Source: an uncultured Cellvibrionales bacterium
Lineage (GTDB): Bacteria; Pseudomonadota; Gammaproteobacteria; Pseudomonadales; Cellvibrionaceae
Length of the DNA stretch: 64,000 nt
NCBI GenBank assembly: GCA_913020115.1
Contig: CAJWBQ010000001.1
Span: forward strand, 62,001-126,000
Direction of reading: 5' to 3'
Under the pieces are notes generated by a model that was not told where the DNA came from, searched no databases, and was given only the letters and a program-made list of their open reading frames with translations. Positions within the stretch are counted from its first letter, which is position 1; each line of letters opens with the position of its first letter. The translations under genes were made by a program, and so were the position numbers. Below are positions 28,299 through 36,695 of this stretch, one piece after another.

Positions 28299-30416
28299 TT
28301 AGAATTGATAGCCGCCGGACACACCTATCATGCGAGGTTCACCCAGTTGTGTGAAGGTGGCGGGCGCATAAAAGGTGCGAGGGTCATTAGGGAAGTTAAA
28401 ACCTCGAACTTTCACGTCCTCATCGCTTAAATTTCGGCCCCATATTTCAAAATTCCATTGCTGGTTTTGATAGTTGAGGCTGGCGTTGATGAGCTCGTAA
28501 GCGTCAGATTGTTCATTGTGAGAATTGGAAAAATAGAAATCGTCCTTCCCTTCAAGTGACACCTTGGCATCCCAGCTTTCAGTTAATACTACGTTGAGGC
28601 CCAGTGCAAATTGGTAGCCCGGTGCATGGGGTTGATCACGGCCGTCCATTGAATAGGCAATGCCGTCTTCTTTGTTGGCTTCTGCGTGTTCATAAGACAA
28701 GTAGTTTTTGAACTCGGTTTCGAGTATGCCAAAGCTTGCGAGCAAGGAAACTCGCTCGCTCATTAGATAATTTACAGAAGCTTCTAAACCGTAATTTGAT
28801 CCTTTGGCCGCATTGTTGGTGAAGTCGATGAAATCACAAGGGCATTGATCGCCCTCCCTCGGAATAATGCGGGATTGTTTAACCTGAATGTCGTCGCGGT
28901 CCTGATAGAATAAAGCCACTTGTACTTGTAGCGTGTTATCCAAAAACTGATCTTTCAAACCGATTTCATAATTCCACATGATTTCGGTATCGAAGTTTGT
29001 CTCCGAGCTAGCAAGCTCCGGATCGGCGTTAAATCCACCGGCTTTGTATCCGCGGGAAATTAATCCGTAGATTAGACGGCCGTCAGAATCTAGATGTTCT
29101 AGACTGATCTTCCCGCCCCAGAGGTTTTCACTCGGTGAAAATGCTGCCATATTATTGTCTTTATAGTCTGCATCACGTTGTTCGAAACGCAGGCCAGTTA
29201 CCAAAGACAAAGTGTCCGTTAGAGGGAAGTCAACTTGACCGTAGAGTGCTGTATTTTTAGTTTTAAATTCGCTGATGAAATTTGCTCGGTCATTGTATTC
29301 GCGCACCAAATCAACATCTTGGTCGCGGTAGTAGATGCCAGCTACCCAGCCGATGCTGTTTACCTCTGCTTTAGAAACGAAACGAAGGTCTAGCGTGCTA
29401 TTCACATTGTCACGAAGATAGTTGTCTTCGGATACATAAGCCCAGCCGTCGCAGGCCTGGCCCGCGCAAATTCCGTCGAAGGTCCAGTCTTCGTCATAGC
29501 CATATTCCAATTCGGAATTGGCGTGGCTTACCAGTGCGACGAGGTCAAACGCTTCCGGTTTAGACCAGGTGGCCTGTGTTGAAAAGGCGAGAGATTCTTG
29601 ACGGTCCTGGCCAGGATTGTCGGATAAGGTATGGCGGGTATTTACCAGAGAAAAGTCGTCGTAGCCGTTGTCAACATCCACGTAGAGCGCGGTGAAATCT
29701 ACGTTTAAATGTTCGTTGGCTTGCCATGCTAGTTTGGCGCGCAGCGTGCTTTCGTCGATATTGCTGGTGTCGTCACGGCCGAGAAAATCGTTCTCAATAA
29801 AGCCATCGCTGCTGTGGGTCTCGGCGGCGATACGGTAGGCCAGTGAGGAATTTAATGGGCCGCTGAGATAGGCGTTTACTGTTTTGGTATCGTAGTCGCC
29901 AAGTGTGGCTGATACTCCGCCATGCAAATCTTCCGTGGGTGCATTAGATTTTAAATTGATGAGTCCCGCCAGTGCGTTTGCGCCATATAAGGTGCCCTGA
30001 GGCCCTCTTAATATTTCAACTTGCTGTAAGTCTAAAGTAGTTGCAGCGGCGCCTATACCCGTAAAATCGATGCCATCGATCAGAATGCCTACCGAGGCGC
30101 TCAGAGGTTCAACGAACTGACTGCGCTCACCAATTCCACGAATTTGCACAAAGCGACCGCGTGACGCGCCGCTTGAGAAATTGATGTTTGGCGCCAAACC
30201 CAGCAGTTGCTCTAAATGCTGGGCGTGTTGCTGCGCAATGACTTCCTCGGTAATTACCGTTGCGCTAACAGCGGTTTGTTGCAGCGAGCTCTCGCGAAAT
30301 TCAGCCGTCACTGTGATGTCTGGCAGCGATGCGGTGCCGTCGATTGCAAAAGATAAAGGAGACAATGCGAGTGCAATAGCGCTTGTCAGTAAGGGTGTTT
30401 TAGAGATGAAATTCAT
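28299..30416 (-). CDS. TonB-dependent receptor under TPP riboswitch control, probable thiamine receptor
   Basis: 705-residue outer-membrane receptor. The signal peptide MNFISKTPLLTSAIALALSPLSFA precedes the TonB box and plug (LPDITVTAEFRESSLQQTAVSATVITEEVIAQQHAQHLEQLLGLAPNINF...VEILRGPQGTLYGANALAGLINLKS). The barrel ends in MIGVSGGYQF. It is the first gene after a TPP riboswitch, and a stem covers its ribosome-binding site, so translation should fall when thiamine diphosphate is plentiful. Such receptors were predicted to import thiamine or precursors. The exact ligand is inferred. Confidence 0.9.
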   Translation of the reverse strand: MNFISKTPLLTSAIALALSPLSFAIDGTASLPDITVTAEFRESSLQQTAVSATVITEEVIAQQHAQHLEQLLGLAPNINFSSGASRGRFVQIRGIGERSQFVEPLSASVGILIDGIDFTGIGAAATTLDLQQVEILRGPQGTLYGANALAGLINLKSNAPTEDLHGGVSATLGDYDTKTVNAYLSGPLNSSLAYRIAAETHSSDGFIENDFLGRDDTSNIDESTLRAKLAWQANEHLNVDFTALYVDVDNGYDDFSLVNTRHTLSDNPGQDRQESLAFSTQATWSKPEAFDLVALVSHANSELEYGYDEDWTFDGICAGQACDGWAYVSEDNYLRDNVNSTLDLRFVSKAEVNSIGWVAGIYYRDQDVDLVREYNDRANFISEFKTKNTALYGQVDFPLTDTLSLVTGLRFEQRDADYKDNNMAAFSPSENLWGGKISLEHLDSDGRLIYGLISRGYKAGGFNADPELASSETNFDTEIMWNYEIGLKDQFLDNTLQVQVALFYQDRDDIQVKQSRIIPREGDQCPCDFIDFTNNAAKGSNYGLEASVNYLMSERVSLLASFGILETEFKNYLSYEHAEANKEDGIAYSMDGRDQPHAPGYQFALGLNVVLTESWDAKVSLEGKDDFYFSNSHNEQSDAYELINASLNYQNQQWNFEIWGRNLSDEDVKVRGFNFPNDPRTFYAPATFTQLGEPRMIGVSGGYQF

Positions 30417-30423
30417 TTTTGGG

Positions 30424-30450
30424 TCTCTTAGTTAGTCACTAATAAAGAGA
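30424..30450 (-). promoter_or_regulatory. Hairpin sequestering the receptor ribosome-binding site
   Basis: On the minus strand TCTC and TTAGT (separated by a 4-base bulge) pair with ACTAA and GAGA around a 5-base loop. The GAGA side is part of AAGAGA (30429-30424), the ribosome-binding site 7 bases before the ATG. It is the likely expression platform for translational control by the aptamer upstream. Confidence 0.6.
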
Positions 30451-30481
30451 GCCGGGTACGGACGTGCAGAATGGTAGTTAT

Positions 30482-30575
30482 AGACCCATCCCTCCGCCGG
30501 TATTAACCGGATCAGGTTCTAGGGGTTTATTCACTGTGTGAAAGTCTCAGGCCAAAAAAGCCACCCCCTGGGTTG
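30482..30575 (-). ncRNA. TPP (thiamine diphosphate) riboswitch
   Basis: On the minus strand the conserved aptamer pieces appear in order: GGGGGTGGC, GGCCTGAGA, AAACCCCTAGAACCTGATCC, GGTTAATACCGGCGGAGGGA and the closing ATGGGT that pairs with ACCC at the 5' end. CUGAGA, GAACCUGAUC and the GCGNAGGGA-like tail are the TPP-aptamer hallmarks. It lies about 65 nt upstream of the receptor gene and heads the thiamine-uptake operon. Confidence 0.95.
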
Positions 30576-30648
30576 CAGTCGCCTTGCTGTGTGAGCGAGA
30601 CGAGCGCGGGGAGTATAGTAGAGTTAAGGGCTGGAGGGTAGTGCTGTG

Positions 30649-31173
30649 TTAGTTTTTCGGCTTTGGATGTTCGAGTAACAGAGTGCTTCTTCCTTTGTTT
30701 ACACCGTAGATATCGCTCGGTTCGAAGCCGACCGTCACGTGGAAATCTTTGGTTTTCAAACCCAGAGTCGCGCGATAGTTTTGTGCAAGACTAGATTCAA
30801 GCACCACAAAATAGCTTTCGGCAGAGGCTTTTTTAACGCTACCCAAACCCAGCCACTCAAACTCACAAGGCGCGGCGTCGAGCGCTTTTTCCCGGTCTAT
30901 TTCTTTTAGTTCGAAGGGATTGACCAAAGTGACATGAAAACTTTGTAAGTCTCGACGGGCCTGGTGTGCCCGTAGGCGGAGGTATTTTTCAGCGCCCACC
31001 ACCCCGTTTAGGCGTTTCAAGTAGGGCAGAATTTTTTCTGCGCTAACGCTGCAGCCCAAATAAACTAAGCCTTCCCGATCTTTCAATATCTCGGCCTGAC
31101 TACCGGCCATCACCTTGTATGATAAAAGTAGAAAGACGCTAATAAAAACCTTTAGTTTGAACGCTGTAAACAT
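30649..31173 (-). CDS. Secreted protein with two HVT motifs, possible 2H phosphoesterase
   Basis: 174 residues with a signal peptide (LKVFISVFLLLSYKVMAGS), hence periplasmic or exported. Two motifs FHVTLV (about residue 97) and FHVTVGF (about residue 144) are spaced like the paired H-x-T/S motifs of the 2H phosphoesterase superfamily, which cleaves or ligates cyclic phosphodiesters, often in RNA. GLVYLGCSVSAEKILPYLKRLNG and CEFEWLGLGSVKKASAESYFVVLES fit the surrounding strands. No recognised neighbour gives a substrate. It reads toward the thiamine locus but has its own start and is separated from it by the riboswitch leader. Confidence 0.6.
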   Translation of the reverse strand: MFTAFKLKVFISVFLLLSYKVMAGSQAEILKDREGLVYLGCSVSAEKILPYLKRLNGVVGAEKYLRLRAHQARRDLQSFHVTLVNPFELKEIDREKALDAAPCEFEWLGLGSVKKASAESYFVVLESSLAQNYRATLGLKTKDFHVTVGFEPSDIYGVNKGRSTLLLEHPKPKN

Positions 31174-31231
31174 AAACTTAACCTGATGACTATACGAGGT
31201 GCTGTGTATTAATTGGGTGCTGAATTTTCGC

Positions 31232-31546
31232 TTACAGGCTGAGGCCGCTGTACAGCAAAAATACCAGCATGCCTAAACCAACGGTCCAATAGATATTGCC
31301 TGTTTTCCAAGCCGCAATAATGGCAACAATGGCAGCACCCAAGTAGGGATTGTTCAGCGCGACATTGAGGTGGTGATCTTTGATGAAGATTATAGGCATG
31401 CAAATAGCGGTTAAAATAGCGGGCCCGCTGTAGGACAAAAACTGACGGGCTTTTGCGCCCATACGAATCGGCAACCTGCCTTCCAAAAATAGATAGCGGG
31501 TGGTAAACGTGATTAGCGCCAATAAGAGAATGGTTATCATGGTCAT
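31232..31546 (-). CDS. azlD: AzlD/YgaH-type amino-acid export subunit
   Basis: 104-residue membrane protein with about four helices, MTMITILLLALITFTTRYLFLEGRLPIRMGAKARQFLSYSGPAILTAICMPIIF. It is the small subunit of the AzlCD branched-chain amino-acid exporter (YgaZH in E. coli). The ATG at 31546 forms a 4-base ATGA overlap with the azlC stop and is preferred to an in-frame start 15 bases upstream. Confidence 0.87.
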   Translation of the reverse strand: MTMITILLLALITFTTRYLFLEGRLPIRMGAKARQFLSYSGPAILTAICMPIIFIKDHHLNVALNNPYLGAAIVAIIAAWKTGNIYWTVGLGMLVFLLYSGLSL

Positions 31547-32310
31547 TGCAGGCGCTCCCATTGGGCGACGGTAAATCCGGCCGTCATCCCCAGCAAGCCA
31601 GAAAACACTAAACTTAATTCAATGTCCATTAGTTCGAAGGTCACAGAGCATACTGCGGCGACTAACACCGCAACTAAAACAGAAAGTGATTTGATGCTGG
31701 GCACAACCAAAGCAATGAAGGTAGCGGCAATCGCAAAATCTAAACCCAGTTCAGTCAGATCGGGAAGCGAGGCTCCGGCGATTATGCCAATGAAGGTCCA
31801 TGCATTCCAAGCTAGGTAAAAGCTGCCTCCGGCGCCCAAGGCATAAAATAAACGCAGGCGGCTTTTATAGGCTCGGCGGTGACCAGACAAAGCAAATAAT
31901 TCATCGGTGAGTAGAAAGCCCAAGGACAGTCTCCAGCGTAGGGGCTGTGTTTTAAGTCGCTCTCGCAAGGTTAAGCCGTATAGGAAGTGACGCGAACTTA
32001 TCACAAAGGCGCTGAATAACACGGTGAAAAGACTGGCGCCATCAGCCATCAGTTCCACTGCCATAATCTGCACGGCACCACCAAAGGTAATGGCCGAGAG
32101 AGCTTGAGCCTCAAGCCAAGTAAAACCTCGTTGAATGGCGAGAGAGCCAAATAAGATGCCCCAAGGCAAAACAGCCAGGCTGAGTGGCAGCATGTCGAGG
32201 GCGCCTTTGCCTAAGGCGGAGTAGAAAGGGTGGCTAACTTTTTTCACGGAATGACCTGATTGTTTCTTGTTCGGAACGTTACTATTCGGGAACGATGTTA
32301 TTAATGGCAA
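31543..32310 (-). CDS. azlC: AzlC/YgaZ-type amino-acid export permease
   Basis: Up to 255 residues; the large subunit of the branched-chain amino-acid exporter. Typical segments are LPLSLAVLPWGILFGSLAIQRGFTWLEAQALSAITFGGAVQIMAVELMADGASLF and SRHFLYGLTLRERLKTQPLRWRLSLGFLLTDELFAL. The start is uncertain: from 32310 it overlaps rlmJ by 29 bp; an in-frame GTG at 32247 would remove the overlap and a 21-residue polar extension. Confidence 0.9.
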   Translation of the reverse strand: MPLITSFPNSNVPNKKQSGHSVKKVSHPFYSALGKGALDMLPLSLAVLPWGILFGSLAIQRGFTWLEAQALSAITFGGAVQIMAVELMADGASLFTVLFSAFVISSRHFLYGLTLRERLKTQPLRWRLSLGFLLTDELFALSGHRRAYKSRLRLFYALGAGGSFYLAWNAWTFIGIIAGASLPDLTELGLDFAIAATFIALVVPSIKSLSVLVAVLVAAVCSVTFELMDIELSLVFSGLLGMTAGFTVAQWERLQ

Positions 32311-33109
32311 AGTGCCCTTGATCGGGTGCCAATTGCTCCTTCAGGCCTGGCAGCGCGTCTACAAGCAGAGAGGGCAAAGTCCACGCTGGGTTCACGGCGA
32401 TAATACCACTGGCTGTCATGCCGTGTTCTTCGTTGTCGGCCTGCAGGCCAAATTCAAACTGCCAGACATTGCGCATTTTACTGGATTTAAATTGCTTTAA
32501 CATGCGGTCGATGGTTTGGCGTTGTACCACTGGGTACCAGAGTAGATAAGTGGCTGTTGGCATCCGCTTGTAACCTTCACTCAGCGATTCCACCACCTGT
32601 TGGTATTCGGTCTTTATCTCATAGGAGGGGTCCATCAAAATCAATGCGCGCTTTTGCGGTGCGGGCAACAGTGATTTCAGCGCGTGGTGACCGTCGCTTT
32701 TGCTAACACTTACTCGCCGGTCGTTTTGGAATAATTTGCTCAAGCTTGGCTGGTCTGTGGGGTGGAGTTCAAAGAGCTTTAATTTGTCGACTGGACGCAA
32801 AATTTCAGCGGCGATTAGGGGTGAGCCAGGGTAGAGGCCTTTGTGGGCATAGGATTCGAGTAATTGCCCATAGTGTTCAAAGTGACTCGAAAGCGCTTCA
32901 AATTGTAGGGCGCCTGCGCCACTGGCGTGCTCGTGGGTGCGCTGAGCCATGCCGCTGTTGAGTGGGTAGCGTCCCGCCCCCGCGTGCGTGTCTATATAGA
33001 GCAGTGGACCGGGCTTCTGCAGCATATGCTCCAAGCTCTTTAACAGAACTAGGTGTTTGAGCACGTCGGCATAATTACCGGCGTGAAAGGCGTGTCGATA
33101 ACTGAGCAT
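32282..33109 (-). CDS. rlmJ: 23S rRNA adenine-N6-methyltransferase RlmJ
   Basis: 275 residues; methylates A2030 of 23S rRNA in E. coli. The N-terminus MLSYRHAFHAGNYADVLKHLVL is nearly diagnostic. DTHAGAGRYPL and the catalytic LILMDPSYEIKTEYQQVVE complete the N6-methyltransferase pattern. Its end overlaps azlC. Confidence 0.95.
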   Translation of the reverse strand: MLSYRHAFHAGNYADVLKHLVLLKSLEHMLQKPGPLLYIDTHAGAGRYPLNSGMAQRTHEHASGAGALQFEALSSHFEHYGQLLESYAHKGLYPGSPLIAAEILRPVDKLKLFELHPTDQPSLSKLFQNDRRVSVSKSDGHHALKSLLPAPQKRALILMDPSYEIKTEYQQVVESLSEGYKRMPTATYLLWYPVVQRQTIDRMLKQFKSSKMRNVWQFEFGLQADNEEHGMTASGIIAVNPAWTLPSLLVDALPGLKEQLAPDQGHFAINNIVPE

Positions 33110-33197
33110 GGTGGAATCTAAATGTTGAGAATTGAACTTAGAATGTGCTCCTAAAGCGACAAATTATCAAGGAGCTATGGGCAAAATTTGCCAAACC

Positions 33198-33237
33198 GAG
33201 ATTATGCAGGGAAGTGAAAACTTCCCTGCATAATCTC
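33198..33237. other. Perfect 17-bp stem-loop between rpiA and rlmJ
   Basis: 33198-33214 and 33221-33237 are exact reverse complements around a TGAAAA loop. It sits 30 bp beyond the rpiA stop and 88 bp before rlmJ. No T-run follows on either strand, so it is not a standard terminator. It could be an operator, a transcript stabiliser or a small-RNA fold. Confidence 0.85.
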
Positions 33238-33267
33238 TTGTCTGGGCTTGGACTTAAAGCATAGGAC

Positions 33268-33939
33268 TTAAGCGCTGAGTTGCTTAACGCCGTTTGCGGT
33301 ACCCAGCAGCATCACATCGGCTGGGCGAGCGGCAAATAAACCGTTACTTACAACGCCGGTAATTTGGTTTATCTGGCTTTCCAATGCACAGGCTTGGTCA
33401 ATGCGAAGTCCGTGTACGTCTATAATGACATTGCCATTGTCGGTAATGACTCCCTGACGATAAACGGGGTCGCCGCCGAGCTTAAGCAGTTCGCGCCCTA
33501 CGTGTGAGCGGGCCATTGGAATCACTTCTACGGGCAAGGGAAAAGCGCCAAGGCATTCTACCCATTTGCTGTCATCGGCAATGCAGACAAATTCGTCTGC
33601 AACGGCGGCGACAATTTTTTCCCGGGTAAGGGCGGCACCGCCACCTTTAATCAGTTCCAGTTGGGCATTGCTTTCGTCGGCACCGTCAACATAGACCGCT
33701 ATGGTGTCTACTGCGTTGAGTTCATATACGGGAATGCCGTGGCCGCGAAGGCGCTCTGCCGAGGCTTCTGAGCTGGCAACGCAGCCATCGAAACTGGCTT
33801 TTAGTTCTGCAAGGTGGTCAATAAAGAAATTGGCGGTTGAACCTGTGCCCACTCCCACAATTGAATCGCTGTCGAGTTTGGGTGCAATGTAATCAACGGC
33901 GGCTTTGGCCACGGCTTGCTTCAGTTCGTCTTGGGTCAT
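33268..33939 (-). CDS. rpiA: Ribose-5-phosphate isomerase A
   Basis: Interconverts ribose 5-phosphate and ribulose 5-phosphate. 223 residues from the ATG at 33939 ([10 protein letters not shown], as in E. coli), preceded by AAAGAGAG; an upstream TTG is less likely. Motifs: [33 protein letters not shown] and [21 protein letters not shown]. Confidence 0.97.
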   Translation of the reverse strand: MTQDELKQAVAKAAVDYIAPKLDSDSIVGVGTGSTANFFIDHLAELKASFDGCVASSEASAERLRGHGIPVYELNAVDTIAVYVDGADESNAQLELIKGGGAALTREKIVAAVADEFVCIADDSKWVECLGAFPLPVEVIPMARSHVGRELLKLGGDPVYRQGVITDNGNVIIDVHGLRIDQACALESQINQITGVVSNGLFAARPADVMLLGTANGVKQLSA

Positions 33940-34074
33940 GGTGCTCTCTTTCAACTTGGGGGCAATAAGGCAATCTTGTCGCTGGGGATTATACAGAATC
34001 GCAGCCTGAGCGGGTGTTTGGCCTGCACAAATAGTTTACTATTGCCGATCTAATTTACTGAAAGAAAGTGTGGC

Positions 34075-35592
34075 ATGCCTCAGTCTTACATCAAGCGAAT
34101 ATTGAACGCCCGTATTTACGATCTGGCGGTGGAAACGCCCCTAGACCCAGCACCTATTCTCAAGGAGCGCTTTAACAATAATATTTTGTTGAAGCGGGAA
34201 GACCTACAGCCGGTTTTTTCATTCAAAATTCGCGGTGCTTATAACCGCTTGCTGCATTTAGATGAGGCCAGTCGGGCTGCAGGTGTGATTGCTGCTTCGG
34301 CAGGTAACCATGCGCAAGGCTTAGCTTTGGCGGCTAAGCACATGGGTATAAAAGCCACTATTGTGATGCCCAAAACCACTCCAGCAATTAAGGTGGAGGC
34401 GGTAAAGGCCCGTGGTGCAAAAGTGGTGTTGCACGGCGACGCTTACGATGAAGCTTCGGCGTATGCGCAAAAGTTGGTCGCGGAGAAGGGGCTTACTTAT
34501 ATTCATCCTTTTGATGATCCGGAGGTTATTGCGGGTCAGGGCACTGTGGCGATGGAAATTTTGCGTCAGCACCCGGGTCATATCGATGCCATTTTTGTGC
34601 CTGTTGGTGGCGGCGGTCTCTGTGCAGGGGTGGCGGCTTATATCAAATATGTGCGCCCGGAAACTAAGGTGTATGCGGTCGAACCGGAAGATGCGGCTTG
34701 CCTGAAAGCGGCTATGGAGAAAAAGCGCCGGGTAACTTTGCCGCAGGTAGGCATTTTTGCTGATGGGGTGGCGGTGGCACAAATCGGTAAGGAAACGTAC
34801 CGGGTCATTAAAGACACTATTGATGGTGTAATAACGGTTAGCACTGATGAGATGTGCGCGGGCATTAAAGATATTTTTGAGTCAACTCGCTCAATTGCTG
34901 AACCCGCGGGTGCTTGTTCACTGGCGGGCTTGAAGAAGTATGTGGCTGAGCAGGGTGTCGAGGGTGAAACTCTGGTGGCTCTTGTCAGTGGAGCAAACAC
35001 TAATTTTGACCGCTTGCGGTATATCTCTGAGCGCACTGAGCTGGGCGAAAAACGTGAGGCAATTCTTGCGGTCACTCTGCCGGAGAAACCTGGTGCTTAT
35101 AAAACTTTTTGTCAGGCTCTGGGTAAACGCAATATCAGTGAGTTTAATTACCGATATTGTAATGGCTCTGACGCTAAGGTGTTTGTGGGAATCCAGGTGA
35201 CGGCGGGCAATGGTGATCGCGAGGATTTGATTGCCGAGCTGGCGTCGAAGGGTTACCAAGTTGTGGATATGACTGACAATGAAATGGCTAAGTTACATAT
35301 CCGCCATATGGTGGGCGGTCATGCGCCAGATCTAACGGAAGAGCGGGTCTATCGCTTTGAATTTCCAGAGCGCCCAGGCGCTTTAATCCACTTTCTAACT
35401 CGCTTAGCAGGCCGCTGGAATATCTCTATGTTTCACTATCGCAATCATGGTTCCGCCTACGGGCGCGTTCTTGTGGGTATGCAAGTGCCCACTTCTGATC
35501 GAAAGGCGGTGAAGGCTTTCCTCGATGAGCTGAATTATCGCTACTGGGATGAGAGCGATAATGAGGCTTATCAGTTCTTTTTAGGGGCCTAG
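34075..35592 (+). CDS. ilvA: Threonine ammonia-lyase (biosynthetic)
   Basis: PLP enzyme converting threonine to 2-oxobutanoate, the first isoleucine step. 505 residues. The PLP-lysine segment VFSFKIRGAYNRL, SAGNHAQGLALAA, the phosphate-binding GGGGLCAGVAAYIK and an ARS-like SGANTNFDRLRY are visible. Two C-terminal ACT-like regulatory domains follow (LPEKPGAYKTFCQALGKRNISEFNYRY and FPERPGALIHFLTRLAGRWNISMFHYRN), the arrangement of feedback-inhibited biosynthetic enzymes. The third fold-back copy follows after 35 bp. Confidence 0.97.
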   Translation: MPQSYIKRILNARIYDLAVETPLDPAPILKERFNNNILLKREDLQPVFSFKIRGAYNRLLHLDEASRAAGVIAASAGNHAQGLALAAKHMGIKATIVMPKTTPAIKVEAVKARGAKVVLHGDAYDEASAYAQKLVAEKGLTYIHPFDDPEVIAGQGTVAMEILRQHPGHIDAIFVPVGGGGLCAGVAAYIKYVRPETKVYAVEPEDAACLKAAMEKKRRVTLPQVGIFADGVAVAQIGKETYRVIKDTIDGVITVSTDEMCAGIKDIFESTRSIAEPAGACSLAGLKKYVAEQGVEGETLVALVSGANTNFDRLRYISERTELGEKREAILAVTLPEKPGAYKTFCQALGKRNISEFNYRYCNGSDAKVFVGIQVTAGNGDREDLIAELASKGYQVVDMTDNEMAKLHIRHMVGGHAPDLTEERVYRFEFPERPGALIHFLTRLAGRWNISMFHYRNHGSAYGRVLVGMQVPTSDRKAVKAFLDELNYRYWDESDNEAYQFFLGA

Positions 35593-35627
35593 GTTTGTTG
35601 TGGGGCCCTTAGAGGCTGCCAAGCCGA

Positions 35628-35892
35628 AGGCCTGAGAGGGCGGCAGGGCCCGAGGCCGGTCGCAAGTTTGTAAAGCCACCCGGCCGCTGCGCAACTCGAC
35701 CATTTTTTTGCAAAGCAAAAAAACCGATAAGAACGCGCTATCGCACGCTCTACCCTCCGGGTGACCTGCGGTCATCGGAATTTACTGCGTAAATTTTGGG
35801 ACTCAAACAGTGCTCGCTTAAAATCCGCCGGGTGACTTTACAAACTTAAACGCTCCCTAACTGGCCTCGGACCCTGCCGCCCTCTCAGACCT
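35628..35892 (-). repeat. Dispersed fold-back element, copy 3 (full length)
   Basis: 265 nt after ilvA. The outer stem pairs 35628-35657 with 35863-35892 (30 bp, two mispairs). The second stem pairs 35664-35684 with 35827-35847 (21 bp, one mispair). All three mispairs are C-A on the plus strand, so G.U on the minus strand. Inside are T7GC-AAA-GCA7 (35703-35723), a CCGAT/ATCGG helix enclosing GACC-TGC-GGTC (35763-35773), and AATTTAC-TGC-GTAAATT (35779-35795). Cores shared with the other copies are GGCCGGTCGCAA, CTCAAACAGTGCTCGC and AAACGCTCCCT. The rest of the gap to 36144 is AT-rich and shows nothing else firm. Confidence 0.85.
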
Positions 35893-36143
35893 TCACTCCT
35901 GCACGTTTAATCATTGAATTGTTAATCCGTGCTAAACAGATTCTAACTTTGTGGCTGAACCGGAGTTTTGTTACTGAACTAGTCTTTCTTATACTCGAAA
36001 AAACTATACAAAAACCCTAGTCATTTTCGTGATATAGGCCATACTTCCAAGAATCTACATTAACAAGGATTGACCCCTAAGAGCTCGAACTCTATAGTAG
36101 CGAATAGATTATTCTTTAGCCGAAAACACAGGCGTGATGGCCA

Positions 36144-36350
36144 TTGTACTCACTCGAAGCAGAACTCGAAAAAAAGCTAGATCAGCTCATTCTTATTTGC
36201 GCCCGTCTCGATCGGGAAAATAAAGAGCTGAAGGAACGTGAATCCAATTGGCTGCACGAACGTACTCGCTTGGTCGAAAAAAATGAACTGGCTCGTAGCC
36301 GTGTCGAGGCTATGATTGGCCGTCTCAAAAACCTAGAAACTGAATCCTAG
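36144..36350 (+). CDS. Small coiled-coil protein of the TIGR02449 type (ZapB-like)
   Basis: 68 residues, almost entirely one predicted coiled coil: LEKKLDQLILICARLDRENKELKERESNWLHERTRLVEKNELARSRVEAMIGRLKNLE. The family is regularly encoded just before zapA in Pseudomonas and relatives, which points to cell division, but the function is untested as far as I know. The start is a TTG at 36144; no in-frame ATG is available near the N-terminus. Confidence 0.85.
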   Translation: MYSLEAELEKKLDQLILICARLDRENKELKERESNWLHERTRLVEKNELARSRVEAMIGRLKNLETES

Positions 36351-36383
36351 ATGAGTCAGGCCAGTAGCCAGGGAACTATCGCC

Positions 36384-36677
36384 ATGAGCAATGAAACTAT
36401 TTTTGTGAAAATACTCGATAAAGACTATCAAGTTGCTTGCCCCCCAGGGCAAGAAAAGGCCCTCATTGAATCGGCTCGTGCCCTCGATGAGCGCATGCGC
36501 ACTATTCGAAATTCGGGCTCTGTTATCGGGCTTGAGCGTATTGCGGTTATGGCCGGCTTGAACCTGAGTTATGAATTGCTTGAAGCAACGGAGAAGACGA
36601 GTTCTCGGGAAATTGACGACGATTTATTGTCTGAACTTAGTGAAAAACTTGATCAAGCACTCGAGAGTTTTTCCTAA
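36384..36677 (+). CDS. zapA: Cell division protein ZapA
   Basis: Cytoplasmic FtsZ-ring stabiliser, 97 residues from the ATG at 36384, which has AGGGA well placed. An in-frame ATG at 36351 touching the previous stop is the alternative. The N-terminal globular part (ETIFVKILDKDYQVACPPGQEKALIESARALDERM) is followed by a helix (GLERIAVMAGLNLSYELLEA) and a coiled coil. Confidence 0.92.
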   Translation: MSNETIFVKILDKDYQVACPPGQEKALIESARALDERMRTIRNSGSVIGLERIAVMAGLNLSYELLEATEKTSSREIDDDLLSELSEKLDQALESFS

Positions 36678-36689
36678 ACCCCTTATAAT
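36661..36689 (+). promoter_or_regulatory. Promoter of 6S RNA
   Basis: A perfect TATAAT (36684-36689) with TCGAGA (36661-36666, four of six matches to TTGACA) 17 bases upstream. It overlaps the end of zapA and points at the 6S RNA start near 36696. Confidence 0.75.
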
Positions 36690-36695
36690 GGCGTC

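Noticed and set aside
35581..35775. Open frame on the minus strand through fold-back copy 3
   Set aside because: Same reason: repeat-derived frame with arginine/proline-rich, structure-dictated translation.
9016..35892. Integron attC array
   Set aside because: Although the fold-back form recalls attC sites, there are no paired GTTRRRY/RYYYAAC ends, no cassette organisation and no integrase; the copies lie between housekeeping genes.
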